A DNA stretch of 64,000 bases from positions 248,001-312,000 of the forward strand of contig NZ_CP107931.1 in the NCBI RefSeq assembly GCF_036023875.1, given 5' to 3'. Positions within the stretch are counted from its first letter, which is position 1, and every line of letters begins with the position of its first letter. The stretch is from Mycobacterium sp. NBC_00419 (GTDB taxonomy: Bacteria; Actinomycetota; Actinomycetes; Mycobacteriales; Mycobacteriaceae). This document shows positions 43,586-52,603 of this stretch, piece by piece. The position numbers and the translations under genes were made by a program. Under the pieces are notes generated by a model. The model had not been told where the DNA came from. It saw nothing but the letters and a program-made list of their open reading frames with translations, and searched no databases.

Positions 43586-44469
43586 GTTGTGCCCCTTGCC
43601 ATCGCAAAGCTGTAGCCGATGTGATCGGCGTGCCCGGCGGGAACGGCCGGGAAGACCACCGGAGCGGACAGGTCCCGGATCTCGCCGATGCGCTCGCCGA
43701 CCGCCTCGATCGACCAGGCCGGCTGATACACCCCGGGTGCTTCGGCGACCACCACCCTGGCCACCCGTCCGGCGATGGCGGCCAGCGATTCGCCGGTGAT
43801 GGAGCAGGCTTCGTGGGCCAGCCAGCCGACCACCGGCGCCACCAGTTCGGGTCCCATCGGCGGATACGCGGAGGTGTCGAGCCCCTCGGCCATTCTCGTC
43901 ACCGCGCCGGGAACGATCACGTTGCACAGCACCCCGCGTGCGGCGCCTTCGAGTGCGACGACGTTGGACAAACCGATGATCCCCGCCTTGGCCGCCGCAT
44001 AGTTGGCCACATCGTGGTTCCCGTACAGACCGCCGATCGAGGAGGTGAGCACCACCCGGCCGTACCCGGCCGCACACATCACCGGGAAAGCCGGACGCAC
44101 CACGTGGAACGCCCCACGCAGGTGCACATCGAGCACGGCGTCGAAGTCGTCGTAGCTCATCTCCGACAGCGGTGCACGAAGCACGTTGCCCGCGTTGTGG
44201 ATCAGAACATCCAGGCGGCCGGAGTGGTCCAGCGCGGCGGCGATCACGGCCTGGCCACCCTCGGCCGTCGCGACGGACTCGACACTGGCGATCGCGTCGC
44301 CCCCGGCCGCGCGGATCTCGGCCACCACCTGCTCGACGGGTTCGGCATCGACGTCGTTGACGACCACGTGGGCGCCCTTGGCGGCCAGCAGCAGGGCGTA
44401 TTCGCGACCCAGGCCGCGACCGCCGCCGGTGACGACCGCGACCCGGCCATCGAACCTCAGCTCAGCCAT
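43582..44469 (-). CDS. Short-chain dehydrogenase/reductase
   Basis: A 295-residue SDR with the cofactor motif VVTGGGRGLG (residues about 12-21), HNAGN, and the catalytic residues in LTSSIGGLYGN and VANYAAAKAG (S..Y-x3-K). The N-terminus MAELRFDGRVAVV is typical. The C-terminus (VYQPAWSIEAVGERIGEIRD) resembles the multifunctional beta-oxidation or hydroxysteroid-type branch. It likely oxidises a hydroxyl of a CoA ester or ring. It overlaps the CoA-transferase by 4 bp (GTGA) and the Baeyer-Villiger gene by 8 bp. Confidence 0.92.
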   Translation of the reverse strand: MAELRFDGRVAVVTGGGRGLGREYALLLAAKGAHVVVNDVDAEPVEQVVAEIRAAGGDAIASVESVATAEGGQAVIAAALDHSGRLDVLIHNAGNVLRAPLSEMSYDDFDAVLDVHLRGAFHVVRPAFPVMCAAGYGRVVLTSSIGGLYGNHDVANYAAAKAGIIGLSNVVALEGAARGVLCNVIVPGAVTRMAEGLDTSAYPPMGPELVAPVVGWLAHEACSITGESLAAIAGRVARVVVAEAPGVYQPAWSIEAVGERIGEIRDLSAPVVFPAVPAGHADHIGYSFAMARGTT

Positions 44470-46309
44470 CGGTCCCGAGTTCCAGCCCGGCGAGATCGCC
44501 GTTGTCACGCCATTCGCGCAGCAGGTCGTCGAATGCGTAGAACCCGGGCGAGTAGAAATCGCCGAGGAACGAGCCGTTGGCTTCCCCACCGCCGCGACCT
44601 TCGTTGTTGTAATAGCCAGGGGTACAGGTGAGTTCGAACGCCGAGTTGTCGATCGCCAGTTCCCTGACGGTCCGCACCCAGGCGTCCTGGCCGTCCTGAC
44701 CCGGCTCGACTGTCGTCGCGCCCCGCTGTTGCGCCTCGCCGAGGATGTAGGCGATGTGCTTGGCCTGCTGCTCGAACATCGCGGTGGTGTTGGCCGAGAC
44801 TCCGCCCTGGATGAAGCCGGTGAAGAACATGTTCGGAAAGCCCCGGGTGGTGATTCCGTGCAGTGTCTTGTAGCTGTCGTGCCAGTAGTCGAACAGCGAC
44901 AGCCCGTCGCGGCCCTCGATGGTGTCGATCGCATACCGGCGGTTGATCTCGGTCGAGATCTCGAAGCCGCTCGCGAAGATGACGCAGTCGACCCCGTATT
45001 CGATGCCGCCCGCGACGATCCCGTTGGCCGTCAACCGTTCCACACCCTTGGTCTCGGACACGTCGACGAGGGTGACGTTGGGGAGATTGAAGGCGCTCAG
45101 ATAGGTCTCGCTCGAGCAGGGCCGCTTACACATGAAGCGGTAATAGGGCTTGAGGGCCTCCGCCGTGGCGGGATCGGACACGATGGACGCGATCCGGCGG
45201 CGCAGCCGCTCCATGATCTTGAAGTCTTCTTCTTCCCGGATCGCCATGATCTGCTCGATGCTCAGCGAGGCGGGATCCTCGCTGGCCGCGATTCGGGCGG
45301 TCATGTTGCGACCCAGTTCGGTCCAGAAGTCGCACACCAGGTCCGGCTCGCCGAACACCACGCCGACGAACGGTGACCAGTTGTGGAAGTTGCGTTTGCG
45401 TTCCTCCTGCCAGCCGGGCTCCAGTTCGGCCGCCCACGTCGGATCGGTCGGTGTGTTGACCCGGTCGTCGACTGAGGAGGGGGTTCGTTGGAACACGAAG
45501 AGCTGCTTGGCATCTCGGCCGAGATGGGGAACCAGCTGCACGCCGGTGGCGCCGGTTCCCACCAATGCCACCCGTTTGTCGGCCAGCTTGTCCAGGCCGC
45601 CGATGGCGTCGCCGCCGGTGTAGTCGTAATCCCAGCGGGCGGAGTGGAAGACATGGCCTGCGAAGTCTTTGATGCCCGGGATGTCGGGTAGCTTCGGGCG
45701 GTTGTAGGAACCCTGCGCCATGACGATGAACCGGGCCCGGATGTCGTCCCCGCGGTCGGTGCCGATCCGCCACCGATTCAATGCGTCGTCCCAGTGCAAT
45801 TCGCGTACCTGGGTGGAGAACAGCGCACCGTCGTAGAGGCCGAAGTGTTTGCCGATGTTGCGGCAGTGCTGGAAGATCTCGGCGCCGTCGGCGAACTTCT
45901 TCGACGGCATGAAACCGAGCTCTTCGAGCAACGGGATGTAGCAGTAGGCATCGTTGTCGCACTGGATCCCGGGGAATCTGTTCCAGTACCAGACGCCGCC
46001 GAAGTCGCCGGCCATCTCGATGACCCGCACACCTTCGATGCCGGCCTTCGTCAGGTAGGCCCCGGCCAACAGCCCGGCGAACCCCCCGCCGAGGATGACC
46101 ACCTCGGCGTCCTCCACGACCGGGTCGCGTTCCGGCGCCGGCGAGTAGGGATCGACCTCGTAGAAATCTGCGAAGTCGCCCGTGAGTTCCAGATACTGGC
46201 GAGCGCCCTCGGGCCGCAGGCGCTTCGCCCGTTCGGCGGCGTACTTCGCCCGCAGTGCCTCGATGTCGATGTCGTCGGGTGTGTTCGTGGGCCCGCACTC
46301 GACGGTCAT
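44462..46309 (-). CDS. Baeyer-Villiger monooxygenase (class B flavoprotein)
   Basis: A 615-residue flavoprotein. It has an N-terminal FAD motif VVILGGGFAGLLAG (near 70-80), the Baeyer-Villiger fingerprint F-x-G-x3-H-x3-W intact as FAGHVFHSARW (near 215-225), and a second dinucleotide motif VALVGTGATGVQLV (near 250). It inserts oxygen next to a ketone with NADPH and O2, giving an ester or lactone. About 65 extra N-terminal residues precede the FAD domain, as in large cyclic-ketone and steroid monooxygenases. The next genes are an SDR (ketone supply) and a Rieske oxygenase. Confidence 0.93.
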   Translation of the reverse strand: MTVECGPTNTPDDIDIEALRAKYAAERAKRLRPEGARQYLELTGDFADFYEVDPYSPAPERDPVVEDAEVVILGGGFAGLLAGAYLTKAGIEGVRVIEMAGDFGGVWYWNRFPGIQCDNDAYCYIPLLEELGFMPSKKFADGAEIFQHCRNIGKHFGLYDGALFSTQVRELHWDDALNRWRIGTDRGDDIRARFIVMAQGSYNRPKLPDIPGIKDFAGHVFHSARWDYDYTGGDAIGGLDKLADKRVALVGTGATGVQLVPHLGRDAKQLFVFQRTPSSVDDRVNTPTDPTWAAELEPGWQEERKRNFHNWSPFVGVVFGEPDLVCDFWTELGRNMTARIAASEDPASLSIEQIMAIREEEDFKIMERLRRRIASIVSDPATAEALKPYYRFMCKRPCSSETYLSAFNLPNVTLVDVSETKGVERLTANGIVAGGIEYGVDCVIFASGFEISTEINRRYAIDTIEGRDGLSLFDYWHDSYKTLHGITTRGFPNMFFTGFIQGGVSANTTAMFEQQAKHIAYILGEAQQRGATTVEPGQDGQDAWVRTVRELAIDNSAFELTCTPGYYNNEGRGGGEANGSFLGDFYSPGFYAFDDLLREWRDNGDLAGLELGTDG

Positions 46310-47664
46310 CGATTGCTCTCCTTGTCGAGCGCGCGGGGTTCACCGGCGCCCATGTATTTCGACAGCTGGTAGTGCAGGTTGACGGTGCTGCGCTCGCGGT
46401 AGGGGTTGGGCAGGGTGCCGGGGAAGCCCAGCGACTTCATCCCCTGTTGCACCGCGGCCATGTTCGAGAAGTCCTGCGGCAGCACACTGCGCCAGCGCGG
46501 GTCGCCGGCCGGGGTGTGCTCCCATTCGGTCTGCGGTTCTCCACCTTTGGGATAGAGCTCGTATACCGCGGCCTCGAAGATGCACCTGTCCGGGTTGTAG
46601 CCCGGGTCGGGCCGGGCGCTGTAACACAGCGCGCTGGTCAGCCCCTGGCCGATCTGGAAGTTCGGGAAGATCTGCCAGGCGGTGCCGCTCTGACCCAGCA
46701 CGTCGGGCGGAATCTGCGGCCAGATCACGCCGCGGGCTTCGTCATCGCGGCGGGCCGAGGCCAGCCAGTGCTCGAGGACCTTGTCGGCCGGGGTGCCCTC
46801 GGGCAGTTCGTCGACCAGCCGCAGCGCGGCGTTGACCAGTGTCTGCGTCGTCGTCGCGTTGGTCTCCTCCATGGTGTACACCTGCATCTCCGCGGTGGAG
46901 ATGCGCGGATCGCCGGTGCCCAGGCGGATCTTCGACTGCGTCTCGGCCATATCGTCGGGCGCGTCGTAACCGATGTTGCTGTGCTTGCCCTGCGCCCTGG
47001 CCCAGCCCTTGAACTCACCGAACCGGTTGAACTCCGGGTGGGTGGTGTAGACGTGGTAGGTCTCGTTGAAGGCCTCCAGCGCGACCTTCCAGTTGCAGTC
47101 GAAGTGCAGCCACTTGCGCCACTTGCACCGCATGTTCTCCAGTCCGAACGGGTCGAGGATCTTCGCCGCCGGATGCAGGTAGTCCTGCAGTGGCTCGCAG
47201 TCGGGGTCCATGTTGATGAACAGCCAGCCACCCCAGGTGTCGACCTGCACCGGACGCAGGTGGGTGTTGGCCGGTGTCAGCGCACCCTTCCAGTCCGCCT
47301 GCTCGCGGATGTGGGTGCAGGTGCCGTCCAAACCGTATGTCCAGCCGTGGAATCCGCAGACGAAGGATTTGCGGGCCCGCCCCACGGCGTTGCGGGCACC
47401 GGCGGGCGTGTCGACCAGCTTGCGGCCGCGGTGCATGCACACGTTGTGGTGGGCAGAAAACTCGGTTGGCCCGGTTCGCACCACGATGATCGAGTCGTCG
47501 AGGATGTCGTAGGTCAGGTAGCTGCCAACCTCGGGCAGATCCTCGACGCGGCCGACCTGCTGCCAGACCTTGCGCCACAGCCGATCTCGTTCGGCGCGGG
47601 CGTAATCCGGTGAGGTGTAGGCCGCCACGCCGATGGTCATCGGCTCCGCGAGCTCTTCGTCCAT
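46306..47664 (-). CDS. Rieske non-heme iron oxygenase, alpha subunit
   Basis: A 452-residue oxygenase. The Rieske 2Fe-2S site is C-x-H (NVCMHRG, near 74-76) and C-x2-H (VCGFHGW, near 101). The mononuclear iron site reads NETYHVYTTH: two His with the right spacing, but the bridging residue, usually Asp, is Glu. Glu there occurs in carnitine monooxygenase. It hydroxylates or demethylates a substrate and needs a reductase, which is not encoded nearby. An ATGA overlap links it to the Baeyer-Villiger gene. Confidence 0.92.
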   Translation of the reverse strand: MDEELAEPMTIGVAAYTSPDYARAERDRLWRKVWQQVGRVEDLPEVGSYLTYDILDDSIIVVRTGPTEFSAHHNVCMHRGRKLVDTPAGARNAVGRARKSFVCGFHGWTYGLDGTCTHIREQADWKGALTPANTHLRPVQVDTWGGWLFINMDPDCEPLQDYLHPAAKILDPFGLENMRCKWRKWLHFDCNWKVALEAFNETYHVYTTHPEFNRFGEFKGWARAQGKHSNIGYDAPDDMAETQSKIRLGTGDPRISTAEMQVYTMEETNATTTQTLVNAALRLVDELPEGTPADKVLEHWLASARRDDEARGVIWPQIPPDVLGQSGTAWQIFPNFQIGQGLTSALCYSARPDPGYNPDRCIFEAAVYELYPKGGEPQTEWEHTPAGDPRWRSVLPQDFSNMAAVQQGMKSLGFPGTLPNPYRERSTVNLHYQLSKYMGAGEPRALDKESNR

Positions 47665-48509
47665 CAGATCCTCCGGATGTCTCTTCGGAAGGACTCGTCC
47701 TTCAGGAACAGCGAGGTGTTGTCGGCGCCGAGATGGCTCCACTTGAGGTCCAGGCCGCCGTCGACGAGCAACGTCTGGCCGGTGATGTAGCTGGACAGGT
47801 CGGACAGCAGAAACAGGATCGCGCCGGCCTGCTCCTCGGGTCGTCCGCGCCGCCCCATCGCGATGGCGGCCCGGTCCCGTTCGGGATCGTCGCCGGTGTA
47901 GGTGCGCGACGCCGCGGTCTCGGTGACGCCAGGCGCGACGGCGTTGACCCGGATGTCGTCGAGCGCCAGTTCGAGCGCCATGGTGCGGGTGGCGGCCACG
48001 ATCGCGGCCTTGGCCGTGCCGTAGGCCACGTGGAACGGGGCGGTGTTCATCCCGCTGATCGAGGAGATCGACACGATGGAGCCGGGACCGCCGGCGGACC
48101 TGATCTCGGCGGCCACCGCCTGGCTCATGAAGAACATCGTCTCGAGGTTGGCCGTGAACAACTCCCGCCAGTCGGATCGGCTGACCCGGGTCGCCGGCAT
48201 CCACGTCGACGGCGCCGCACCGCCGGCCACGTTGACCAACCCGTACGGCCGGCCCTCGGCACGGCGTACCGCATCGAGAGCGGTCGCGATGCCGTCGTCG
48301 GTCGACACGTCGGCCGCCACCGGAACGACCGGCAGACCTTCGGCCACCAGGGGTCCGATGTGGTGGTCGAGGTTGTCCGCCGACCGGCTGACCGCGATGA
48401 CGGTGGCCCCGGCACCGGCCACCATCCTGGTAACGGTCGTGCCGATTCCGCCGCCGCCGGCGCCCGACACCACCACGATGCGGCCGTCGAGGCTCAGAAG
48501 ATCAGCCAT
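47664..48509 (-). CDS. Short-chain dehydrogenase/reductase, first gene of leftward operon
   Basis: A 281-residue SDR. The cofactor motif is SGAGGGGIGT, slightly unusual, with LVNVAGG following. The active site is ISSISGMNTAPFHVAYGTAKAA (Ser, Tyr-x3-Lys). The C-terminal GQTLLVDGGLDLKWSHLG is classic. Start ATG 48509 lies 20 bp from the operator dyad at 48529; an ATG further upstream within the frame would add 5 residues. It shares one base with the Rieske gene start (TGATG at 47664). It probably converts the alcohol made by the oxygenase to a ketone. Confidence 0.9.
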   Translation of the reverse strand: MADLLSLDGRIVVVSGAGGGGIGTTVTRMVAGAGATVIAVSRSADNLDHHIGPLVAEGLPVVPVAADVSTDDGIATALDAVRRAEGRPYGLVNVAGGAAPSTWMPATRVSRSDWRELFTANLETMFFMSQAVAAEIRSAGGPGSIVSISSISGMNTAPFHVAYGTAKAAIVAATRTMALELALDDIRVNAVAPGVTETAASRTYTGDDPERDRAAIAMGRRGRPEEQAGAILFLLSDLSSYITGQTLLVDGGLDLKWSHLGADNTSLFLKDESFRRDIRRI

Positions 48510-48528
48510 AACTCGCTTTCGCACGCTA

Positions 48529-48542
48529 TTAGTCCGGACAAT
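48529..48542. promoter_or_regulatory. GntR-type operator, site 1
   Basis: TTAGTCCGGACAAT, with the palindromic core GTCCGGAC. It lies 20 bp upstream of the leftward SDR start and inside its likely promoter (a TANNNT -10, TAGCGT, is read on the minus strand at 48522-48527). The core GT-N-YG-N-AC fits the HutC-class GntR consensus, and a GntR/UTRA gene lies 1.7 kb away. Site 2 is the same sequence in reverse with one change. Confidence 0.65.
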
Positions 48543-48624
48543 TAACGCCGCTCTACTAGATTGAGAACATGATTCCGCAGCGGTTATATCGCCGTCAAGG
48601 GGTGGTTTTGATCAGTCCAGCACT

Positions 48625-48638
48625 ATTGTCTGGACTAA
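48625..48638. promoter_or_regulatory. GntR-type operator, site 2
   Basis: ATTGTCTGGACTAA is the reverse complement of TTAGTCCAGACAAT, 13/14 identical to site 1. Centre-to-centre spacing is 96 bp. It covers the predicted -35 box of the rightward operon, so binding should block its transcription. A degenerate third half site, CAGTCCAG, lies at 48613-48620. Confidence 0.65.
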
Positions 48639-48654
48639 ATCTGGTTGATACCGT
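48626..48654 (+). promoter_or_regulatory. Promoter of the rightward operon, probably leaderless
   Basis: TTGTCT (48626-48631), 17 bp spacer, TACCGT (48649-48654) of the mycobacterial TANNNT type. The expected transcription start, seven bases on, falls on the GTG at 48661. No ribosome site precedes the GTG, so the mRNA is predicted to be leaderless. The -35 overlaps operator site 2. Confidence 0.5.
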
Positions 48655-48660
48655 CGCTCC

Positions 48661-50271
48661 GTGACGACGTCGCTGCAGGACAGCCGCTTGGCCGCTGCCG
48701 ATCCCCCGCTCGTCTCCGAGGGGTGGACGATCCGACGGATCACCCCGCCGAGTCGGTTGTTCGGCGCCAACGGTCTGCGGACGGGCCCAGACGGCCGCAT
48801 CTACATCGCGCAGGTCAGCGGCAGCCAGATCAGCGCTCTGGACATCGCGTCCGGACGCATCGAGGCCATCAGCCCCAAAGGCAGCGACATCGTCGCTCCG
48901 GACGACCTGGTCTTCGACGACGCGGGCAACATCTACGCCACCGAGGTGCTCAACGGCCGGGTCGCCGTCCTCGACGCAGGAGGCCACAGCCGGGTCCTGC
49001 GCGCGGACATGCCGGTCGCCAACGGCATCACCATGTACCGCGGACGGTTGTTCGTCGGCGAGTGCCGGCCCGGCGGGCGCATCCTCGAACTGGATCTGGC
49101 CGGCGGGGAACCACGCGTCCTGCTCGAGGACGTCCCGATGGCCAACGCCATGGAGGTGGGCCCCGACGGCCTGCTGTATTTCCCGGTGATGGGCGCCAAC
49201 GAGATCTGGCGTATCGATCCCGACGCCCCCGCCGGGGCCCCCGAGGTCGTCGCCACCGAACTGGGTGTGCCCGATTCGGTGAAGTTCGACTCCGACGGAT
49301 ACCTCGTGTCCACCCAGGCGCACTCCGGACAGGTGCTGCGCATCGATCCGCGCACCGGTGCGAAGACCGTGCTGGCCGAGTTGCATCCCGGTCTGGACAA
49401 CCTGACCTTCGCCGACGGTCGGCTGTTCGTCTCGAACTTCTCCGGCGAGATCACCGAGATCCTGGCGCCGGGCACGACGCGCCCGGTGCTGCCCGGCGGA
49501 TTCAACTGGCCGCTGGATCTCACGGTCGCCCACGACGGCCGCGTGTACATCGCCGACGGGCCCTACCTGCACGTCGCGTCGGGCGACGGCACGGTGCGCC
49601 CGGTCGGCATGCTGTTCACGCCGGGATTCCCCGGCTACACGCGCGGCCTGGCAGCCTCGGGTGACGGTGAGTTCGTCGTCACGACCTCCAGTGGTCAGGT
49701 CGCGCGATTCTGGCCCGAGCGCGGTGAAAGCGACGTTCTCGCAGAGGGATTCGATCAGCTCTACGGTGTGGCGATCGCACCCGGTGGTGACGTGGTGTTC
49801 GTCGAGCAGGGCACCGGGCGGGTGCTGTCGGCTCGCTCCGGTCTCCTCGAGGTTCTGGCCACGGGCCTGGACACCCCGGTCGGGGTTGCCATCGCACCCG
49901 ACGGCGCCGTCCTGGTCTCCGAATCGGGTGCCGGTCGCGTCGTCAGGCTCGGGGGGACGGCACCGCAGCCGGTGGTGGACGGACTGGGTTGCCCGCACGG
50001 CATTCTCGTCCTCGGCGAAGTGCTCTACGTGGTCGACGTGCAGGCCACGTCGCTGGTCGAGGTCGACCTGGCGAGCGGTGACCGGAACACCATCGCCACC
50101 GGCCTGCCGGTCGGTGCGCCGCCGGGAGTCACCCCCAAGCCGCTGCTGGGCATGCCCCCGTTCTCCGGGCCCCAAGGTCCGTTCACCGGTATCGCGGCCG
50201 GCCCGGACGGAACGATCTTCGTCTCGGCCGACGCCGAGGGCAGCGTGCTCGCGATTCGCCGGCGGAGCTGA
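48661..50271 (+). CDS. Beta-propeller protein, SMP-30/gluconolactonase-like
   Basis: A 536-residue protein, longer than the 300-residue SMP-30 enzymes. Repeating blades carry GLRTGPDGRIYIA, DDLVFDDAGNIYATEVLNGRV, AMEVGPDGLLYFPV, LTVAHDGRVYIADGPYL, VAIAPDGAVLVSESGAGRV and GIAAGPDGTIFVSADAEG. There is no signal peptide, so it is cytosolic. Possible role: hydrolysis of the lactone made by the Baeyer-Villiger enzyme. The family also includes non-enzymatic NHL and strictosidine-synthase-like proteins. It is the first gene of the rightward operon. Starts with GTG, probably on a leaderless mRNA. Confidence 0.8.
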   Translation: MTTSLQDSRLAAADPPLVSEGWTIRRITPPSRLFGANGLRTGPDGRIYIAQVSGSQISALDIASGRIEAISPKGSDIVAPDDLVFDDAGNIYATEVLNGRVAVLDAGGHSRVLRADMPVANGITMYRGRLFVGECRPGGRILELDLAGGEPRVLLEDVPMANAMEVGPDGLLYFPVMGANEIWRIDPDAPAGAPEVVATELGVPDSVKFDSDGYLVSTQAHSGQVLRIDPRTGAKTVLAELHPGLDNLTFADGRLFVSNFSGEITEILAPGTTRPVLPGGFNWPLDLTVAHDGRVYIADGPYLHVASGDGTVRPVGMLFTPGFPGYTRGLAASGDGEFVVTTSSGQVARFWPERGESDVLAEGFDQLYGVAIAPGGDVVFVEQGTGRVLSARSGLLEVLATGLDTPVGVAIAPDGAVLVSESGAGRVVRLGGTAPQPVVDGLGCPHGILVLGEVLYVVDVQATSLVEVDLASGDRNTIATGLPVGAPPGVTPKPLLGMPPFSGPQGPFTGIAAGPDGTIFVSADAEGSVLAIRRRS

Positions 50272-50272
50272 C

Positions 50273-51010
50273 ATGTCCGAACCGGCCGCTGATCACCGCT
50301 ACATCCAGCTCGCGCGCGTGCTCCGCAAGGAGATCGTCGACGGCGTGTACCCCGTCGGCTCGCAGCTGCCCACCGAACATGAACTCTGTCAACGGTTCTC
50401 GGTCAGCCGGTATACCGTTCGCGAGGCGCTACGCCGGCTGCGGGAGGACAATCTCGTCTCCTCGCGCCCGCGCGCAGGCACCATGGTCGTCCCACGGCCG
50501 TCCTCGCACGCCTATGTGCAGGACGTCGTGTCGATCAACGACCTGCTCGCCTTTGCCACGGGCGCCCGATTCGCGATCGAGTCGATCGCGACGGTCACCA
50601 TCGACCGGGAGTTGGCCGCCCGGACCGGCCTGCCCGTCGGCGCGGAATGGCTTGCGGTGGTGGGATTCCGGCAGGTCGAGGGCTCCGATGCCCCGATCTG
50701 CCGAACCGAGTACTACATCAACCGGTCCTTCGCCGCCGTGGGCCGGATGCTGCAGAACCACACCGGACCGATCTTCCCGCTGCTCGAGGACCTCTTCGGC
50801 ATCAGCATCGTCGAGGTGCGCCAGGAGATCGCCGCGGTGCAGATCTCACCCGAACTGGCCGCCACGCTCAAGGTCGCGCCCGCCACCCCCGCACTGCAGA
50901 TGCAGCGGACCTACATCACGTCGGACTCGGAGATCGCCCAGGTCACCGTGAACACCCATCCGTCGTCCCGGTTCCGCCACTCGATGACGATGCGACGCGT
51001 GAAGGGCTGA
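50273..51010 (+). CDS. GntR-family regulator, HutC/UTRA type
   Basis: A 245-residue protein. The winged helix is at 10-75 (YIQLARVLRKEIVDGVYPVGSQLPTEHELCQRFSVSRYTVREALRRLREDNLVSSRPRAGTMV). The UTRA ligand domain follows (about 90-240), with VGFRQVEGSDAPICRTEYYINRSF and QMQRTYITSDSEIAQVTVNTHPSSRFRHSM. Ligands of this class are small polar or acyl molecules; here it may sense a pathway intermediate or CoA ester. It lies 1 bp after the propeller gene and likely regulates both operons through the operators at 48529 and 48625, giving autoregulation. Confidence 0.93.
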   Translation: MSEPAADHRYIQLARVLRKEIVDGVYPVGSQLPTEHELCQRFSVSRYTVREALRRLREDNLVSSRPRAGTMVVPRPSSHAYVQDVVSINDLLAFATGARFAIESIATVTIDRELAARTGLPVGAEWLAVVGFRQVEGSDAPICRTEYYINRSFAAVGRMLQNHTGPIFPLLEDLFGISIVEVRQEIAAVQISPELAATLKVAPATPALQMQRTYITSDSEIAQVTVNTHPSSRFRHSMTMRRVKG

Positions 51011-51013
51011 CAG

Positions 51014-52603
51014 TTGCGCACGGTGCCCACGGATTCCCAGCGAGCCACCGAGGCGTACGCCGGTGGACTCTGGGTCACCGGCACCCTCGCGGACTCGCTG
51101 CGCCAGGCCGCCGCGGTCACCCCGGAACGGGAGGTCCTCGTCGACGGACCGACCCGATTGGACTGCCGCACCCTGCACGAGCGCGCGGCCGCACTGGCTG
51201 CCGCCATGCTGGCGCGCATCCCGGTCGGCAGTGTGGTGTCCTTCATGCTGCCCAACTGGCACGAGGCAGCCATCGTCTACCACGCGGCGACGCTGGCAGG
51301 CATGGTGGTCAACCCCATCCTGCCGTCACTGCGCGACCACGAACTGAGCTTCATCCTGGCCGATGCCGATGTGCGGATGATCTTCGTTCCCGCCGAGTTC
51401 GGGGGCCACGACTACCCCGCGATGCTGGCCCGGGTGACCGCCGAGATGGCCGCTGCACCGCTGATCGTGGTGGTGCGCGGTCCGGCGCCGCCCGGTCAGA
51501 CCGGCTTCGACGCGCTGTCCGGCCCCACACCCGTCGACTGGCCGGTGCTGGACGCCGACGCGGTGCGGATGATCCTCTACACCTCTGGCACCACCGGAAG
51601 ACCCAAAGGTGTTCTGCACAGCCATAACTCGATCCACTCCCTGATCTGCCAGATCGGCCGCCACTGGCTCGTCGAAGCCGGCGACCGGTTCCTGGTGCCC
51701 TCCCCCATCGCCCACATCGGCGGCTCGATCTACGCCTTCGAATGCCCGATCCTGCTCGGCACCACCGCGGTGCTGATGGACCGCTGGAATGCCGATCGGG
51801 CCGTCGACCTGCTGGTCGCCGAGCGGTGCACGCACATGGCAGGCGCCACCCCGTTCCTCGAGCAGCTCCTGGCCGCCGCACGGCACAACGGCACCCGACT
51901 ACCCGACCTGAAGGTGTTCATCTGTGGCGGTGCCTCGGTGTCACCGTCGCTGATCCGGAGTGCCGCAGACTATTTCGAGCGGGCCATCGTGACCCGGGTG
52001 TACGGCTCAACCGAGGTGCCGGTCACCACCGTCGGGTCGCCGGAGGATCCCGAACGGGCTGCCGACACCGACGGCCGCACCGGCATCGCGACCATCCGCA
52101 TCGCCGAGCACGACGCAGCCCCGGACGGCGCGGGTGAGATTTGGGCCCGCGGGCCGCAGATGCTGGTGGGTTACCTGCACCCTGACGACGATGCCGACGC
52201 GTTCGACGCCGACGGCTACTTCCGCACCGGCGATCTGGGCCGGCTGCTCGACGACGGCTATCTCGTCGTCACCGGGCGGGCCAAGGACATCATCATCCGC
52301 AACGGCGAGAACATCGCCCCCAAGGAGGTCGAGGACGTGCTGATCGGCCATCCCGACGTTACCGAGGTCGCCATCGTCGGCCTTCCCGATCCGCGCACCG
52401 GGGAGCGCGCCTGCGCGGTGATCGTCAGCCGCGCAGCGCCCGGCCCGACCGTGGCCGAGCTGAGCGAGTTCCTGGCGGCGCACGGTGTGGCCAGGTTCAA
52501 GAGTCCCGAACACGTTGTCGTCTGGGACGCCCTGCCCAAGAACGACGCGGGCAAGGTTCTCAAACATCGGATCCGAGCAAGGTTGGTGGACTCCCATGAG
52601 TGA
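51014..52603 (+). CDS. Acyl-CoA synthetase / AMP-dependent ligase 1
   Basis: A 529-residue adenylate-forming enzyme. Motifs: A3 loop [13 protein letters not shown]5 [11 protein letters not shown]7 YFRTGDLG, A8 [21 protein letters not shown], and the acylation Lys in [10 protein letters not shown]. It activates a carboxylic acid with ATP and transfers it to CoA. The start is TTG at 51014; GTG 51023 (VPTDSQ) is also possible. Its end overlaps the SDR gene by 8 bp. With a second ligase in the same operon, two different acids, or one acid at two stages, are probably activated. Confidence 0.9.
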   Translation: MRTVPTDSQRATEAYAGGLWVTGTLADSLRQAAAVTPEREVLVDGPTRLDCRTLHERAAALAAAMLARIPVGSVVSFMLPNWHEAAIVYHAATLAGMVVNPILPSLRDHELSFILADADVRMIFVPAEFGGHDYPAMLARVTAEMAAAPLIVVVRGPAPPGQTGFDALSGPTPVDWPVLDADAVRMILYTSGTTGRPKGVLHSHNSIHSLICQIGRHWLVEAGDRFLVPSPIAHIGGSIYAFECPILLGTTAVLMDRWNADRAVDLLVAERCTHMAGATPFLEQLLAAARHNGTRLPDLKVFICGGASVSPSLIRSAADYFERAIVTRVYGSTEVPVTTVGSPEDPERAADTDGRTGIATIRIAEHDAAPDGAGEIWARGPQMLVGYLHPDDDADAFDADGYFRTGDLGRLLDDGYLVVTGRAKDIIIRNGENIAPKEVEDVLIGHPDVTEVAIVGLPDPRTGERACAVIVSRAAPGPTVAELSEFLAAHGVARFKSPEHVVVWDALPKNDAGKVLKHRIRARLVDSHE

